Positions 6,931-12,273 are shown, numbered from the stretch's first letter. The stretch: DNA of 12,420 bases from CAYSWS01 sp964434935 (GCA_964434935.1 CAYSWS010000020.1:1-12420), one strand, 5' to 3'. Notes: a model not told the origin generated them from the letters alone. Made by a program: numbers and translations.

Positions 6931-7371
6931 ATGAAAACCAATTATTCGAATCTATACAAACTAAATATTGTTCTCAGCCTTATTGGAATCACGTTGGCTT
7001 CCTACATTATCTATGTGCAAGTATTCAACCCACCCACCACTATTTGTTACGTTAACGCCATCATAAACTGCAATGCCGTCTTCTTTGGCGAGACCTCAAA
7101 GGTCTTGGGCATTCCCACACCCTATTATGGCCTGGCCGGCTATATTGTTATTTTATTTTCTAGCCTGTTCAAAAAAAGTGCTGTTTCTTTTGGCGCGGCT
7201 ACATTTGGCTTTTTGTTCTGCCTAAGATTGATACTCATTGAGATCTTCCACCTGGGAGAATACTGTCCCATCTGCATGTTGTGCCAAACACTAATGATAT
7301 CCATCATGGTTTCTTCGTTTTTATTGATGAGAAGTAATAAAACTAGTCCGGATCAAACTTTAGAGAAATAG
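6931..7371 (+). CDS. Vitamin K epoxide reductase (VKOR) family disulfide-generating protein
   Basis: A 146-residue integral membrane protein with four hydrophobic helices (about 10-31, 60-80, 86-106, 115-134). It has the VKOR cysteines: a loop pair C39 and C47 (in INCNAVFFGETSKVLGIP) and the active-site C112-P-I-C115. Bacterial VKORs oxidise a DsbA-like partner and pass electrons to quinone, doing the job of DsbB. Here the domain stands alone with no fused thioredoxin. No separate DsbA is in the window, so its partner is either elsewhere or unknown. Context: it converges on the cytosolic MsrB gene, overlapping by 29 bases, next to the reductive DipZ operon. Oxidising and reducing arms of envelope thiol chemistry are therefore neighbours. 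Confidence 0.9.
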   Translation: MKTNYSNLYKLNIVLSLIGITLASYIIYVQVFNPPTTICYVNAIINCNAVFFGETSKVLGIPTPYYGLAGYIVILFSSLFKKSAVSFGAATFGFLFCLRLILIEIFHLGEYCPICMLCQTLMISIMVSSFLLMRSNKTSPDQTLEK

Positions 7372-7696
7372 AATTCACACAATACCTGGTATTCTTGTCT
7401 GTCATACCCTCACCCTCAAATACATGACCCAAGTGGCCACCGCAATTGGCACAAGAGATTTCCGTTCTCATACCATCCGGATCCTGTTCTCTTATCACAG
7501 CGCCTTCTATTTCTTGATCGAAACTGGGCCAGCCGCAGTGGGCCTCAAATTTGTCCTTTGATCTGTACAGCGGTGCATCGCACTGTTTGCACACATAGAC
7601 ACCGTTCTCCCAAAAATCATCGTACTCCCCGCTAAAGGGATGCTCCGTGCCTTTATGGATAATAACTGCCTGTTCTTCAGGTGTAAGTTCGTTCAT
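7343..7696 (-). CDS. msrB: Methionine-R-sulfoxide reductase, zinc type, cytoplasmic
   Basis: A 117-residue stand-alone MsrB with no export signal. It has both zinc pairs (C36-x-x-C39 and C82-x-x-C85), the recycling cysteine C54 in CGWPSF, GGHLGHVF (86-93) and the catalytic C106 in RYCVNS. It should reduce free or protein-bound methionine-R-sulfoxide with thioredoxin. It is the last gene of a three-gene minus-strand operon: the DipZ stop codon is two bases before its ATG, with no clear SD, so translation is probably coupled to DipZ. It contrasts with the anchored single-cysteine MsrB 1 kb away; the two differ at zinc and recycling positions and are not recent duplicates. Its 3' end overlaps the VKOR gene. 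Confidence 0.95.
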   Translation of the reverse strand: MNELTPEEQAVIIHKGTEHPFSGEYDDFWENGVYVCKQCDAPLYRSKDKFEAHCGWPSFDQEIEGAVIREQDPDGMRTEISCANCGGHLGHVFEGEGMTDKNTRYCVNSISLKFDPD

Positions 7697-7698
7697 AG

Positions 7699-9450
7699 TT
7701 AGCCAAAAGTGAAAGCATAAACTTCGGAATTCCCATCAAGAAATTCTATTCTCAATAGATGTTTACCCGGTTCGTCCAATTTTACCAATTTATATAGCCT
7801 ATCTGCGTCTAACGTCACTATTCCATTTTCATCCGCATCTTCACCTAAAAACTGCCTCTCACCGTCCACGTAGATCTTAACTTGTGCGCCGGTCACTTTA
7901 GGTTTCATGACCAAGAAAACTTCCTTGGCTTCAAAATTATAATAGAGGTTGGTACCGGCCTTGGGATTGGCGAACTCTTCTGCCACTAGGCAGCTGCCAT
8001 CCCAGGCAAAACTGTTGGCCGGTAAAACTTCCGGTTTGGTGTAATTTGTGAGCTGATCCTTAAGAATAATTTCCGGAGAGGCAAAGTTGGCTATTCGATC
8101 ATAACCCAGATAAGTTTCCGGTGATCTGGCATAATTTTGATAGATAGGATTGCTCACCGCCTTCTCACCGGCCAACAGACCGGCTTCCTCCAATAAGATC
8201 TGGATGGCTTTTTCTGTTTCATCATACTTACCCTCGCCAAAGTGCGAATATCTGATGTAACCCTCAGCATCAATTAGATACTTGGCCGGCCAGTACCTGT
8301 TGTTGTACGCCCGCCAGGTCTGAAAATCATTATCCTGCATGATGGGATACTTCAGACCAAAATCTTTGATAGCCTTGGCCACATTAGCAGCATCTTTTTC
8401 GAACTCAAACTCCGGCGCGTGCACGCCTATAATAACCAGGCCTTCTTTTTCGTACTTTTGCCACCAGGTTTTGAGATAGGGCAGAGTGCGCTGGCAGTTT
8501 ATGCACGAATAGGTCCAAAAATCTATCAGCACCACTTTACCCTTTAGGTCTTCAAGGCTGAGGGGTTGACTGTTGAACCACTCCCCTCCGGGAATAAGCT
8601 CGGCCGCCTTGCCTTGTTTAGGCAAGTTCATGGCCGGTTTTTTGTCTACGTCCATATCTAGTGGCTTGCCAATCTCCGCCGCCGGTGTATTAGGGCCTCC
8701 CGCACCAGACAACTGATCCTGTACCAATTTATTTTCTTCGATCCTGGTCAAACCTGTGCCATAGCTGGGAAATTTTTGCAGGACCCAGGTCTGGAAGGTT
8801 CTGTCAAAATTAAGGGCAATTCCCACTGCCGTTAATATCATAAGCCAGCCGAACACCATTTGGATCTTGGCTGTGTTCCTGGTAAGCCAAGGTACTTTTT
8901 GCAATGCACTGGAGCCGCCCTTGATGATCAAGAACATGGGTATAGCCGTACCTAATGCATAAGCCAAAGTTATGAACACGGCACTTAAGGTCACTTCGCC
9001 GATGATGGCCAGCGAGATCACTGAGGCTAAGATGGGGCCCACACAGGGCGTCCACAAAATGCCCACGGAAAGACCTACCAAAAACCCGGCCCAAAATCCG
9101 CTTTTTTGGGAAACCCCAGGCATTTTAGAAGTTAATCGGCTGAACAACTGTTCGAACATCTTTTGCAATGAGGGCACTACCAGAGAAAAACCAAACAGAG
9201 CTATCATGACAATGGCTAGATCTCTCAGTAGATTAGAAGGAATACCAAAACTTTTGACCAAGATCGATAAAAACAGGGTAAAAAAAGTGAAACTGAGAAT
9301 AAACCCGGCCACCACACCGTAAGGCTTGGACCTGCTCTCTTGTTGATCCCCCACAGAGCTGGATAATACTATGGGCAGAACGGGCAGGATGCAGGGGGAT
9401 AGCACAGTCACTACCCCTGCTATAAAAGCAAATAATATTAGTATCAACAT
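7699..9450 (-). CDS. dipZ: DipZ-type fusion: CcdA membrane domain + TlpA-like thioredoxin + C-terminal domain
   Basis: 583 residues. Residues 1-220 are a CcdA/DsbD-beta-like membrane domain with its redox cysteines C20 (SPCILPVLP) and C136 (TPCVGPILA). Residues about 230-285 are a Pro/Gly-rich linker. Residues 286-425 are a thioredoxin/TlpA-like domain with C316-I-N-C319 in FWTYSCINCQRTLP and a cis-Pro block, YWPAKYLID. Residues 430-583 are a beta-rich domain starting SPETYLGY, like the carbohydrate-binding-like domain of mycobacterial DipZ. Family role: CcdA takes electrons from cytoplasmic thioredoxin and reduces the outer domain. Here it probably supplies thiols to extracytoplasmic targets, plausibly the anchored MsrB (inference). 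The upstream stop is four bases before its ATG, and it is two bases from MsrB. Confidence 0.93.
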   Translation of the reverse strand: MLILILFAFIAGVVTVLSPCILPVLPIVLSSSVGDQQESRSKPYGVVAGFILSFTFFTLFLSILVKSFGIPSNLLRDLAIVMIALFGFSLVVPSLQKMFEQLFSRLTSKMPGVSQKSGFWAGFLVGLSVGILWTPCVGPILASVISLAIIGEVTLSAVFITLAYALGTAIPMFLIIKGGSSALQKVPWLTRNTAKIQMVFGWLMILTAVGIALNFDRTFQTWVLQKFPSYGTGLTRIEENKLVQDQLSGAGGPNTPAAEIGKPLDMDVDKKPAMNLPKQGKAAELIPGGEWFNSQPLSLEDLKGKVVLIDFWTYSCINCQRTLPYLKTWWQKYEKEGLVIIGVHAPEFEFEKDAANVAKAIKDFGLKYPIMQDNDFQTWRAYNNRYWPAKYLIDAEGYIRYSHFGEGKYDETEKAIQILLEEAGLLAGEKAVSNPIYQNYARSPETYLGYDRIANFASPEIILKDQLTNYTKPEVLPANSFAWDGSCLVAEEFANPKAGTNLYYNFEAKEVFLVMKPKVTGAQVKIYVDGERQFLGEDADENGIVTLDADRLYKLVKLDEPGKHLLRIEFLDGNSEVYAFTFG

Positions 9451-9454
9451 AAAC

Positions 9455-9763
9455 TTATTCCATCATCCCTTCGTCTTCCATCATAGCACCGTCATCTGCC
9501 GTACCATCATCCATCATGGCGTCATTGTCATCCGCTGTTCCATCCTCCATCATAGCACCGTCATCTGCCGTACCATCATCCATCATAGCATCCTCACCCT
9601 GCATGGTTGTTTCGTCTATAGTTGCATCTTCTTTGACCATAACTTCTTTCTGATCGGTTTGCGCTTGTTCGTTCAATTTTTTATTGGCGTCTTTGTTAAT
9701 AAACAATACGACTCCGGCCACAATAGCCAAAGCCACCAGAACATATACTAATGTCTTATCCAT
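9455..9763 (-). CDS. Membrane-anchored Met/Asp-rich tandem-repeat protein
   Basis: 102 residues. An N-terminal hydrophobic helix (4-22) is followed by a hydrophilic linker and then an acidic tail (58-102) made of two 23-residue repeats. Each contains units such as AMMDDGTADD and AMMEDGTADD. The tail has five Met-Met pairs (60/61, 71/72, 83/84, 94/95, 100/101) and is rich in Asp/Glu; the protein has no cysteine. No enzyme family is recognised. It recalls MXKDX-type pentapeptide repeat proteins but is acidic rather than Lys-rich. It leads the operon with DipZ and MsrB. Two inferred roles fit: binding Cu(I)/Ag(I) outside the membrane, or acting as a sacrificial methionine pool that MsrB regenerates. 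The SD is exceptionally strong. Confidence 0.85.
   Translation of the reverse strand: MDKTLVYVLVALAIVAGVVLFINKDANKKLNEQAQTDQKEVMVKEDATIDETTMQGEDAMMDDGTADDGAMMEDGTADDNDAMMDDGTADDGAMMEDEGMME
9477..9586. repeat. Tandem 69-bp repeat inside the Met/Asp-rich gene
   Basis: A perfect 41-base block occurs at 9477-9517 and again at 9546-9586, exactly 69 bases (23 codons) apart. The stretch between (9518-9545) encodes a diverged half-unit. Near-identity at DNA level suggests recent duplication, so copy number may vary between strains or be miscounted by short-read assembly. Confidence 0.9.
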
Positions 9764-9767
9764 TAAA

Positions 9768-9779
9768 GATCACCTCCTT
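9768..9779 (-). promoter_or_regulatory. Unusually long Shine-Dalgarno of the Met/Asp-rich gene
   Basis: On the minus strand AAGGAGGTGATC is complementary over 12 bases to the common bacterial 16S 3' end (GATCACCTCCTT). It ends four bases before the ATG at 9763. It predicts very efficient initiation for the first gene of the DipZ operon. Confidence 0.85.
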
Positions 9780-9815
9780 GAAAAAAGCTTACTCAAAATA
9801 TGATCAGTTTCGTTT

Positions 9816-9845
9816 CTAATACTTATTTTACATTATCTAACTCAA
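9816..9845 (-). promoter_or_regulatory. Possible promoter of the Met-rich/dipZ/msrB operon
   Basis: On the minus strand TTGAGT (9840-9845), 18 bases, TATTAG (9816-9821) would start transcription near 9809, leaving a leader of about 45 bases. The match is modest and the spacer is very AT-rich, so other starts are possible. The octamer ACTCAAAA occurs at 9791-9798 and 9840-9847. Confidence 0.25.
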
Positions 9846-9877
9846 AACACTATACATATTACAACTTATATTATAAC

Positions 9878-9906
9878 TTTACCGGTTTGACTATCCGGTG
9901 TATAAT
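9878..9906 (+). promoter_or_regulatory. Promoter with internal dyad for the anchored transglycosylase gene
   Basis: TTTACC (9878-9883), 17 bases, TATAAT (9901-9906), giving a start near 9913 and a leader of about 40 bases. The inverted repeat ACCGG-N9-CCGGT (9881-9899) fills the spacer, the position used by regulators that bind between -35 and -10. No regulator gene is adjacent. Confidence 0.45.
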
Positions 9907-9952
9907 ACCCTATAGTACAATGGTTGCCAGCCATTTACGAACGGAGGTAGAA

Positions 9953-10288
9953 ATGAAGGACGCTATTGCCGCCGTCACAGCAAGGACCCACAACAAGCTG
10001 GAAGAAATAACTCCGGTGCGTAACAGGTCTCGCTTGTTGACGAGCGTTCTTATCTTCACTGTTGGAATTCTGATAGGTCGACTGCCGGAAGTCCAAAAAC
10101 CAATTCCCGTTTGCGACCTCAGTAATGTGGCCGCGGTCTTTCTTGATGATCCCAGCACGGAACAGATGGAAAGATGGGAATTTACCAACGGAGAAGGGCA
10201 CTTCGACTACCAGGACAGAGTTCTTTTTCTCTCCGTACAAGGAGAAGCTAAAGGCCCTTTCTTGGTAGCCAAGACACAAGACAACTAG
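9953..10288 (+). CDS. Membrane-anchored N-terminal part, probably of the downstream lytic transglycosylase
   Basis: 111 residues from the ATG at 9953, chosen because GGAGG (9943-9947) lies five bases upstream; an in-frame ATG at 9920 and further upstream codons lack an SD. After a charged N-terminus there is one hydrophobic helix (28-42), then an outer segment with no recognised domain (VCDLSNVAAVFLDDPS near 53-68). The frame stops with TAG at 10286-10288, just where the sequence in the next frame back begins to read as the N-terminus of a transglycosylase. I therefore think these are two halves of one gene separated by a -1 frame change, which may be a sequencing or assembly indel, a real mutation, or programmed. 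It could also be a separate small gene. Confidence 0.6.
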   Translation: MKDAIAAVTARTHNKLEEITPVRNRSRLLTSVLIFTVGILIGRLPEVQKPIPVCDLSNVAAVFLDDPSTEQMERWEFTNGEGHFDYQDRVLFLSVQGEAKGPFLVAKTQDN

Positions 10289-10300
10289 CTTCTGTTTTTT
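10243..10300 (+). terminator. Nested hairpin with T-run at the frame-change site
   Basis: AGAAGCTA (10243-10250) pairs perfectly with TAGCTTCT (10286-10293), enclosing an inner hairpin CTTGG-TAG-CCAAG, and is followed by G and six T (10295-10300). This has the form of an intrinsic terminator, although the loop is long. It covers the stop codon of the upstream half-gene and lies within coding sequence if the two halves are one gene. It could instead be chance or a frameshift-related structure. Confidence 0.4.
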
Positions 10301-10308
10301 CTCCCACA

Positions 10309-10598
10309 GTGCAGAGCTGGAGCAACAAGATCCTGGACTGGTCCCTGGGAAGAGACCTTGATCCCAATCTGGTAGCCACAGTCATGCAAATAGAAAGCTG
10401 CGGGTATCAAGAAGCTGTATCATCTTCCGGTGCTCTTGGCCTTTTCCAAGTGATGCCGTTCCATTTTGGAGCAGATGAAGGCATGAATGATCGCCTGGAT
10501 CCTGACAACAATGCTCAGAAAGGGCTGACATATCTCCGCAGGTCATACGAACTTGCGCAAGGAGATATCTCAAAAGCATTGGCAGGATACAACGCGGG
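10309..10598 (+). CDS. Lytic transglycosylase (SLT domain), broken at both ends
   Basis: 97 residues from a GTG at 10309 to the assembly gap. It has the SLT-type signature: catalytic Glu29 in VATVMQIESCG, then SGALGLFQVMPFHF (40-53) and ALAGYNAG (90-97), which matches the conserved A-L-A-x-Y-N-A/G-G element. Such enzymes cleave peptidoglycan glycan strands, forming 1,6-anhydroMurNAc. The frame is open upstream to 10252, and the residues just before the GTG (LASVFSPT) resemble the lead-in of related enzymes. The GTG has no SD, so it is probably not the true start; the protein more likely begins at 9953 via a frame change. The C-terminal third is lost in the gap. Membrane anchoring via the upstream half would place it outside the cell, at the wall. 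Confidence 0.8.
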
Positions 10599-10698
10599 NN
10601 NNNNNNNNNNNNNNNNNNNNNNNNNNNNNNNNNNNNNNNNNNNNNNNNNNNNNNNNNNNNNNNNNNNNNNNNNNNNNNNNNNNNNNNNNNNNNNNNNN
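10599..10698. other. Assembly gap, exactly 100 N
   Basis: A run of exactly 100 N, the common placeholder for a scaffold gap of unknown size. Frame continuity across it cannot be inferred. It interrupts the transglycosylase and probably hides the start of the next gene. Confidence 0.95.
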
Positions 10699-11116
10699 TG
10701 CCTCTGATCCGGGGATATTAGGAAAGATATTTATTTCCGGGCCCGAAAGCATCGCTTACCATGAAGTACTGCACGCTCTGCAAACCTTGAAGGTGAGAGA
10801 GCTTCTGGAGTCAAAGGGACTTTCAAGAAAATCGGCGGCTAATAAAGCAGTCTGGATATTCCAATGGGTTATGTCCGCTGAGGCTGATGACTATAGATGG
10901 GCCATAGAATGGATGCCTAACTGGGAAGGTTGCAGATACGAAGTCCTGCATGATCTGACCTCCCATCAAACCTGCCTGCTTTGGAAACCTTTTGTAAACG
11001 ACCAAGACATATTTAATCTAGGTCTTCCATCTTGGGGATCTAAGCTAATGCAGGATTGGAAAGAGAACGTAAACTACTACTACGACAGTTACTATGCTTT
11101 GGCAGAGGGCAGCTAA
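10699..11116 (+). CDS. C-terminal part of a probable zinc metallopeptidase (HExxH), 5' end lost in gap
   Basis: 138 visible residues, entering from the gap with no start. Near its beginning is YHEVLHALQ (reading H-E-V-L-H), a zincin motif preceded by small and hydrophobic residues. About 40 residues later comes SAEADDYRWAIEW, an E-x-x-D-type block placed where many HExxH peptidases have their third zinc ligand and following Asp. The tail is rich in Trp, Tyr and Asn and I do not recognise it. It does not look like the remaining part of an SLT domain, so it is probably a separate gene or a separate domain; because the gap length is unknown, a single fused protein cannot be excluded. The gene ends inside a hairpin terminator. 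Confidence 0.6.
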
Positions 11117-11149
11117 TTTATTTTATTTTTTAGCCCCTCTGCTTTTTTC
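11102..11149 (+). terminator. Intrinsic terminator after the metallopeptidase gene
   Basis: GCAGAGG(GC) at 11102-11110 pairs with GC(CC)CCTCTGC at 11133-11142, followed by six T at 11143-11148. The left arm lies in the last codons of the gene and the loop is long and AT-rich. Confidence 0.75.
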
Positions 11150-11181
11150 TTATTTCAGTAGAATTTTCATACTTCTGCATA

Positions 11182-11210
11182 TTGCAACAGACGTTAGGGA
11201 ATGTTAGATT
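11182..11210 (+). promoter_or_regulatory. Candidate leaderless promoter of the coiled-coil gene
   Basis: TTGCAA (11182-11187), 17 bases, TAGATT (11205-11210) with TG one base ahead (11202-11203). The expected start is about 11217, on the ATG at 11216. This favours 11216 over the in-frame ATG at 11201, whose AGGGA would be directly adjacent to it. Confidence 0.4.
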
Positions 11211-11215
11211 ACATT

Positions 11216-11482
11216 ATGGCTTCTGACGAGCTGTTCAATAAAAAGCTGCTAAACCTTGTAATGAAAAACACTGAGGATATTTCAATTCTTAAAAAGGATG
11301 TAACAATACTCAAAAAGGACATGAAAAAAGTTGAAGAAACAGTCCGTCTGATTCCTAAGATGTATAACATGCTGGACAAATTTGTAGGTGAGGTTGGAAC
11401 CTTTAGACAAGAGATGTCTATTCTCAGCTATCGAGTTGCAGACCATGAAGACAGGATCTCAGGTTTGGAAATAAAAAAATAA
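11216..11482 (+). CDS. Small coiled-coil protein
   Basis: 88 residues from the ATG at 11216 (93 if the in-frame ATG at 11201 is used). Almost all of it is a charged amphipathic helix with heptad-like spacing of I/L/V: roughly residues 18-45 (EDISILKKDVTILKKDMKKV) and 58-88 (around FRQEMSILSYRV and DHEDRISGLEIKK), separated by a short proline-containing segment (RLIPKMYNMLDKF). There are no cysteines, no membrane helix and no enzyme motif. Such short coiled coils are common as unannotated accessory proteins, and no function is inferred. It lies between a terminator upstream and a large inverted repeat downstream, so it is probably transcribed alone. Confidence 0.65.
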   Translation: MASDELFNKKLLNLVMKNTEDISILKKDVTILKKDMKKVEETVRLIPKMYNMLDKFVGEVGTFRQEMSILSYRVADHEDRISGLEIKK

Positions 11483-11523
11483 TACCCCGGTGTTTTTTGT
11501 TTAAAAAAAACCTCACCGGGGTA
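11475..11523 (-). terminator. Strong hairpin between convergent genes
   Basis: TACCCCGGTG (11483-11492) pairs perfectly with CACCGGGGTA (11514-11523), and an internal T6 / A8 tract can extend the stem. On the minus strand it is followed by TTATTTTTTT, so it ends the minus-strand transcript. On the plus strand there is no T-run after it, so it is a poor terminator in that direction. Confidence 0.75.
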
Positions 11524-11537
11524 CGCTAGACATAAAC

Positions 11538-11858
11538 TCATCTGACCCATTTAATTAAACCTGCTTTTTGATACTTTCTCAGATTCTCCCTTCCCATGGG
11601 CAACGCGTCCTCTTTGAATGCGCTTAGGATCTTTAAAACCTCACCCGTTATCTCTACTGTATCGACCAAACAGATCTCTAGTAATTCTTCTGGTACTCCG
11701 CCGTTCTTTCTTCTGTATTCATCGACGAGAGCTTTCAATTCCTGCTCTTTGTTCTGAAAAGCAGCGTACGTTTTGAACAGGAGGTAATGGGTGATCGTTT
11801 TTGGATCTTTTAGTTTGTGCACATGCGCTAAAACAGCCAGGTCTGACGTCTTGTCCAT
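11538..11858 (-). CDS. Conserved-looking helical protein of unknown function
   Basis: 106 residues from the ATG at 11858, chosen because AGGAGA lies five bases upstream; an in-frame ATG at 11873 has no SD. Visible features are a helical N-terminal half with THYLLFKTYAAFQNKEQELK, a middle segment GGVPEELLEICLVDTVEITGEVLK, and a basic C-terminus (RENLRKYQKAGLIKWVR). It is soluble, with one cysteine and no recognised domain. It ends with TGA and is followed by a strong terminator. Its frame is continuous with the 37-codon ORF immediately upstream, separated only by one TGA and a short run of codons. It is either the second gene of a small operon or the main part of a gene split by a nonsense codon. 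Confidence 0.65.
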   Translation of the reverse strand: MDKTSDLAVLAHVHKLKDPKTITHYLLFKTYAAFQNKEQELKALVDEYRRKNGGVPEELLEICLVDTVEITGEVLKILSAFKEDALPMGRENLRKYQKAGLIKWVR

Positions 11859-11876
11859 TTCTCTCCTCAGCATAGA

Positions 11877-11990
11877 TCAACCAAGTTGAAATCTACCAAA
11901 AATGATATCCGCGCTTATGTCGCCCGCCGGATTTTCTTTGAAAAATTTCCAAGCTCTCTTTAAAAAAATGCGGGCTGATCCGTGCGACAT
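11877..11990 (-). CDS. 37-codon ORF with strong SD, in frame with the following gene
   Basis: The ATG at 11990 is preceded by AAGGAG (11999-12004) eight bases upstream and by a good promoter. It encodes a basic amphipathic peptide (MSHGSARIFLKRAWKFFKEN, then PAGDISADIIFGRFQLG) ending in TGA at 11879-11877. The next gene starts 18 bases after the stop codon, in the same reading frame. The SD, promoter and sensible composition argue that it is translated. Function unknown. It may be an independent small protein, a leader peptide, or the true N-terminus of a longer protein interrupted by TGA. Confidence 0.5.
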   Translation of the reverse strand: MSHGSARIFLKRAWKFFKENPAGDISADIIFGRFQLG

Positions 11991-12020
11991 GACGTTCTCT
12001 CCTTATGAAAAGTTTTTTCT

Positions 12021-12049
12021 ACTATATCAAAAAATAATATGATTTTGAA
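12021..12049 (-). promoter_or_regulatory. Promoter of the 37-codon ORF and its neighbour
   Basis: On the minus strand TTCAAA (12044-12049), 17 bases, TATAGT (12021-12026), with TG one base upstream of the -10. The predicted start is near 12014, about 24 bases before the ATG, leaving room for the SD. Confidence 0.55.
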
Positions 12050-12066
12050 GACTGCAGTATGCCCCG

Positions 12067-12075
12067 TGTTATCGT
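12067..12075 (+). promoter_or_regulatory. Extended -10, leaderless promoter of the ASCH-like gene
   Basis: TGTTATCGT (TG, one base, TATCGT) ends six bases before the ATG at 12082, so transcription would begin on the ATG. No SD is present. TTGAAG at 12045-12050 is a possible -35 with a long 19-base spacing. Confidence 0.4.
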
Positions 12076-12081
12076 AAACTC

Positions 12082-12231
12082 ATGAAAATAGTAAAGAAGA
12101 TCTGGCCTGAATACTATGATCTTATCGTATCAGGAAAGAAAAAGTTTGAGCTGCGGGCGGCTGATTTTGAAGCAAATGAGGGAGACATCTTGGAAGATAA
12201 GGGTTTGCAAGTGATCCAGCTAAAAGAATAA
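12082..12231 (+). pseudogene. ASCH/DUF3850-like gene, apparently internally deleted
   Basis: 49 codons. The first 35 residues (MKIVKKIWPEYYDLIVSGKK, then KFELRAADFEANEGD) look like the N-terminus of small ASCH-fold proteins of the DUF3850 type: W-P-E-Y/F, SGKK-F-E-L/I-R, then a GD-I-L strand. Family members run on for another strand-rich stretch, but here GDIL is followed directly by EDKGLQVIQLKE, which itself resembles the usual C-terminus. The middle, perhaps 30-40 residues, seems to be missing in frame. ASCH domains bind RNA or modified nucleosides. Loss of the core would destroy the fold, so I call it a remnant, although a real small protein or an assembly collapse is possible. Leaderless start. 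Confidence 0.5.
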
Positions 12232-12267
12232 AAACACTCAAAACTTTTAAGTTTTTGTAAAAAGGTC

Positions 12268-12273
12268 TATAAT
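12268..12273 (+). promoter_or_regulatory. -10 element ahead of a 33-codon ORF
   Basis: A consensus TATAAT ends five bases before the ATG at 12279, the same arrangement as the other leaderless starts. The only -35 candidate is TTTTAA (12245-12250, spacing 17). An AT-rich inverted repeat just upstream (AAAACTT / AAGTTTT, about 12240-12256) could end the preceding transcript weakly. Confidence 0.35.

Noticed and set aside
9477..9586. CRISPR array
   Set aside because: Only two repeat copies, joined by coding sequence in frame with a repetitive protein; no cas genes and no unique spacers.
9371..9751. Plus-strand open frame rich in Ile, His and Ser across the Met-rich gene
   Set aside because: It is the antisense of the tandem repeat (CAT codons opposite ATG), has no SD or domain, and the minus-strand frame has a strong SD and operon context.
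9768..9779. Fragment of the 16S rRNA 3' end
   Set aside because: The match is the complement of the anti-SD at correct distance from an ATG, not the rRNA sense, and there is no adjoining rRNA sequence.
11538..11990. Alternative genetic code with TGA as glycine (Gracilibacteria/Absconditabacteria type)
   Set aside because: Reading through TGA would fuse two ORFs here, but the 699-, 583- and 489-residue genes have no in-frame TGA, which would be unlikely under that code.
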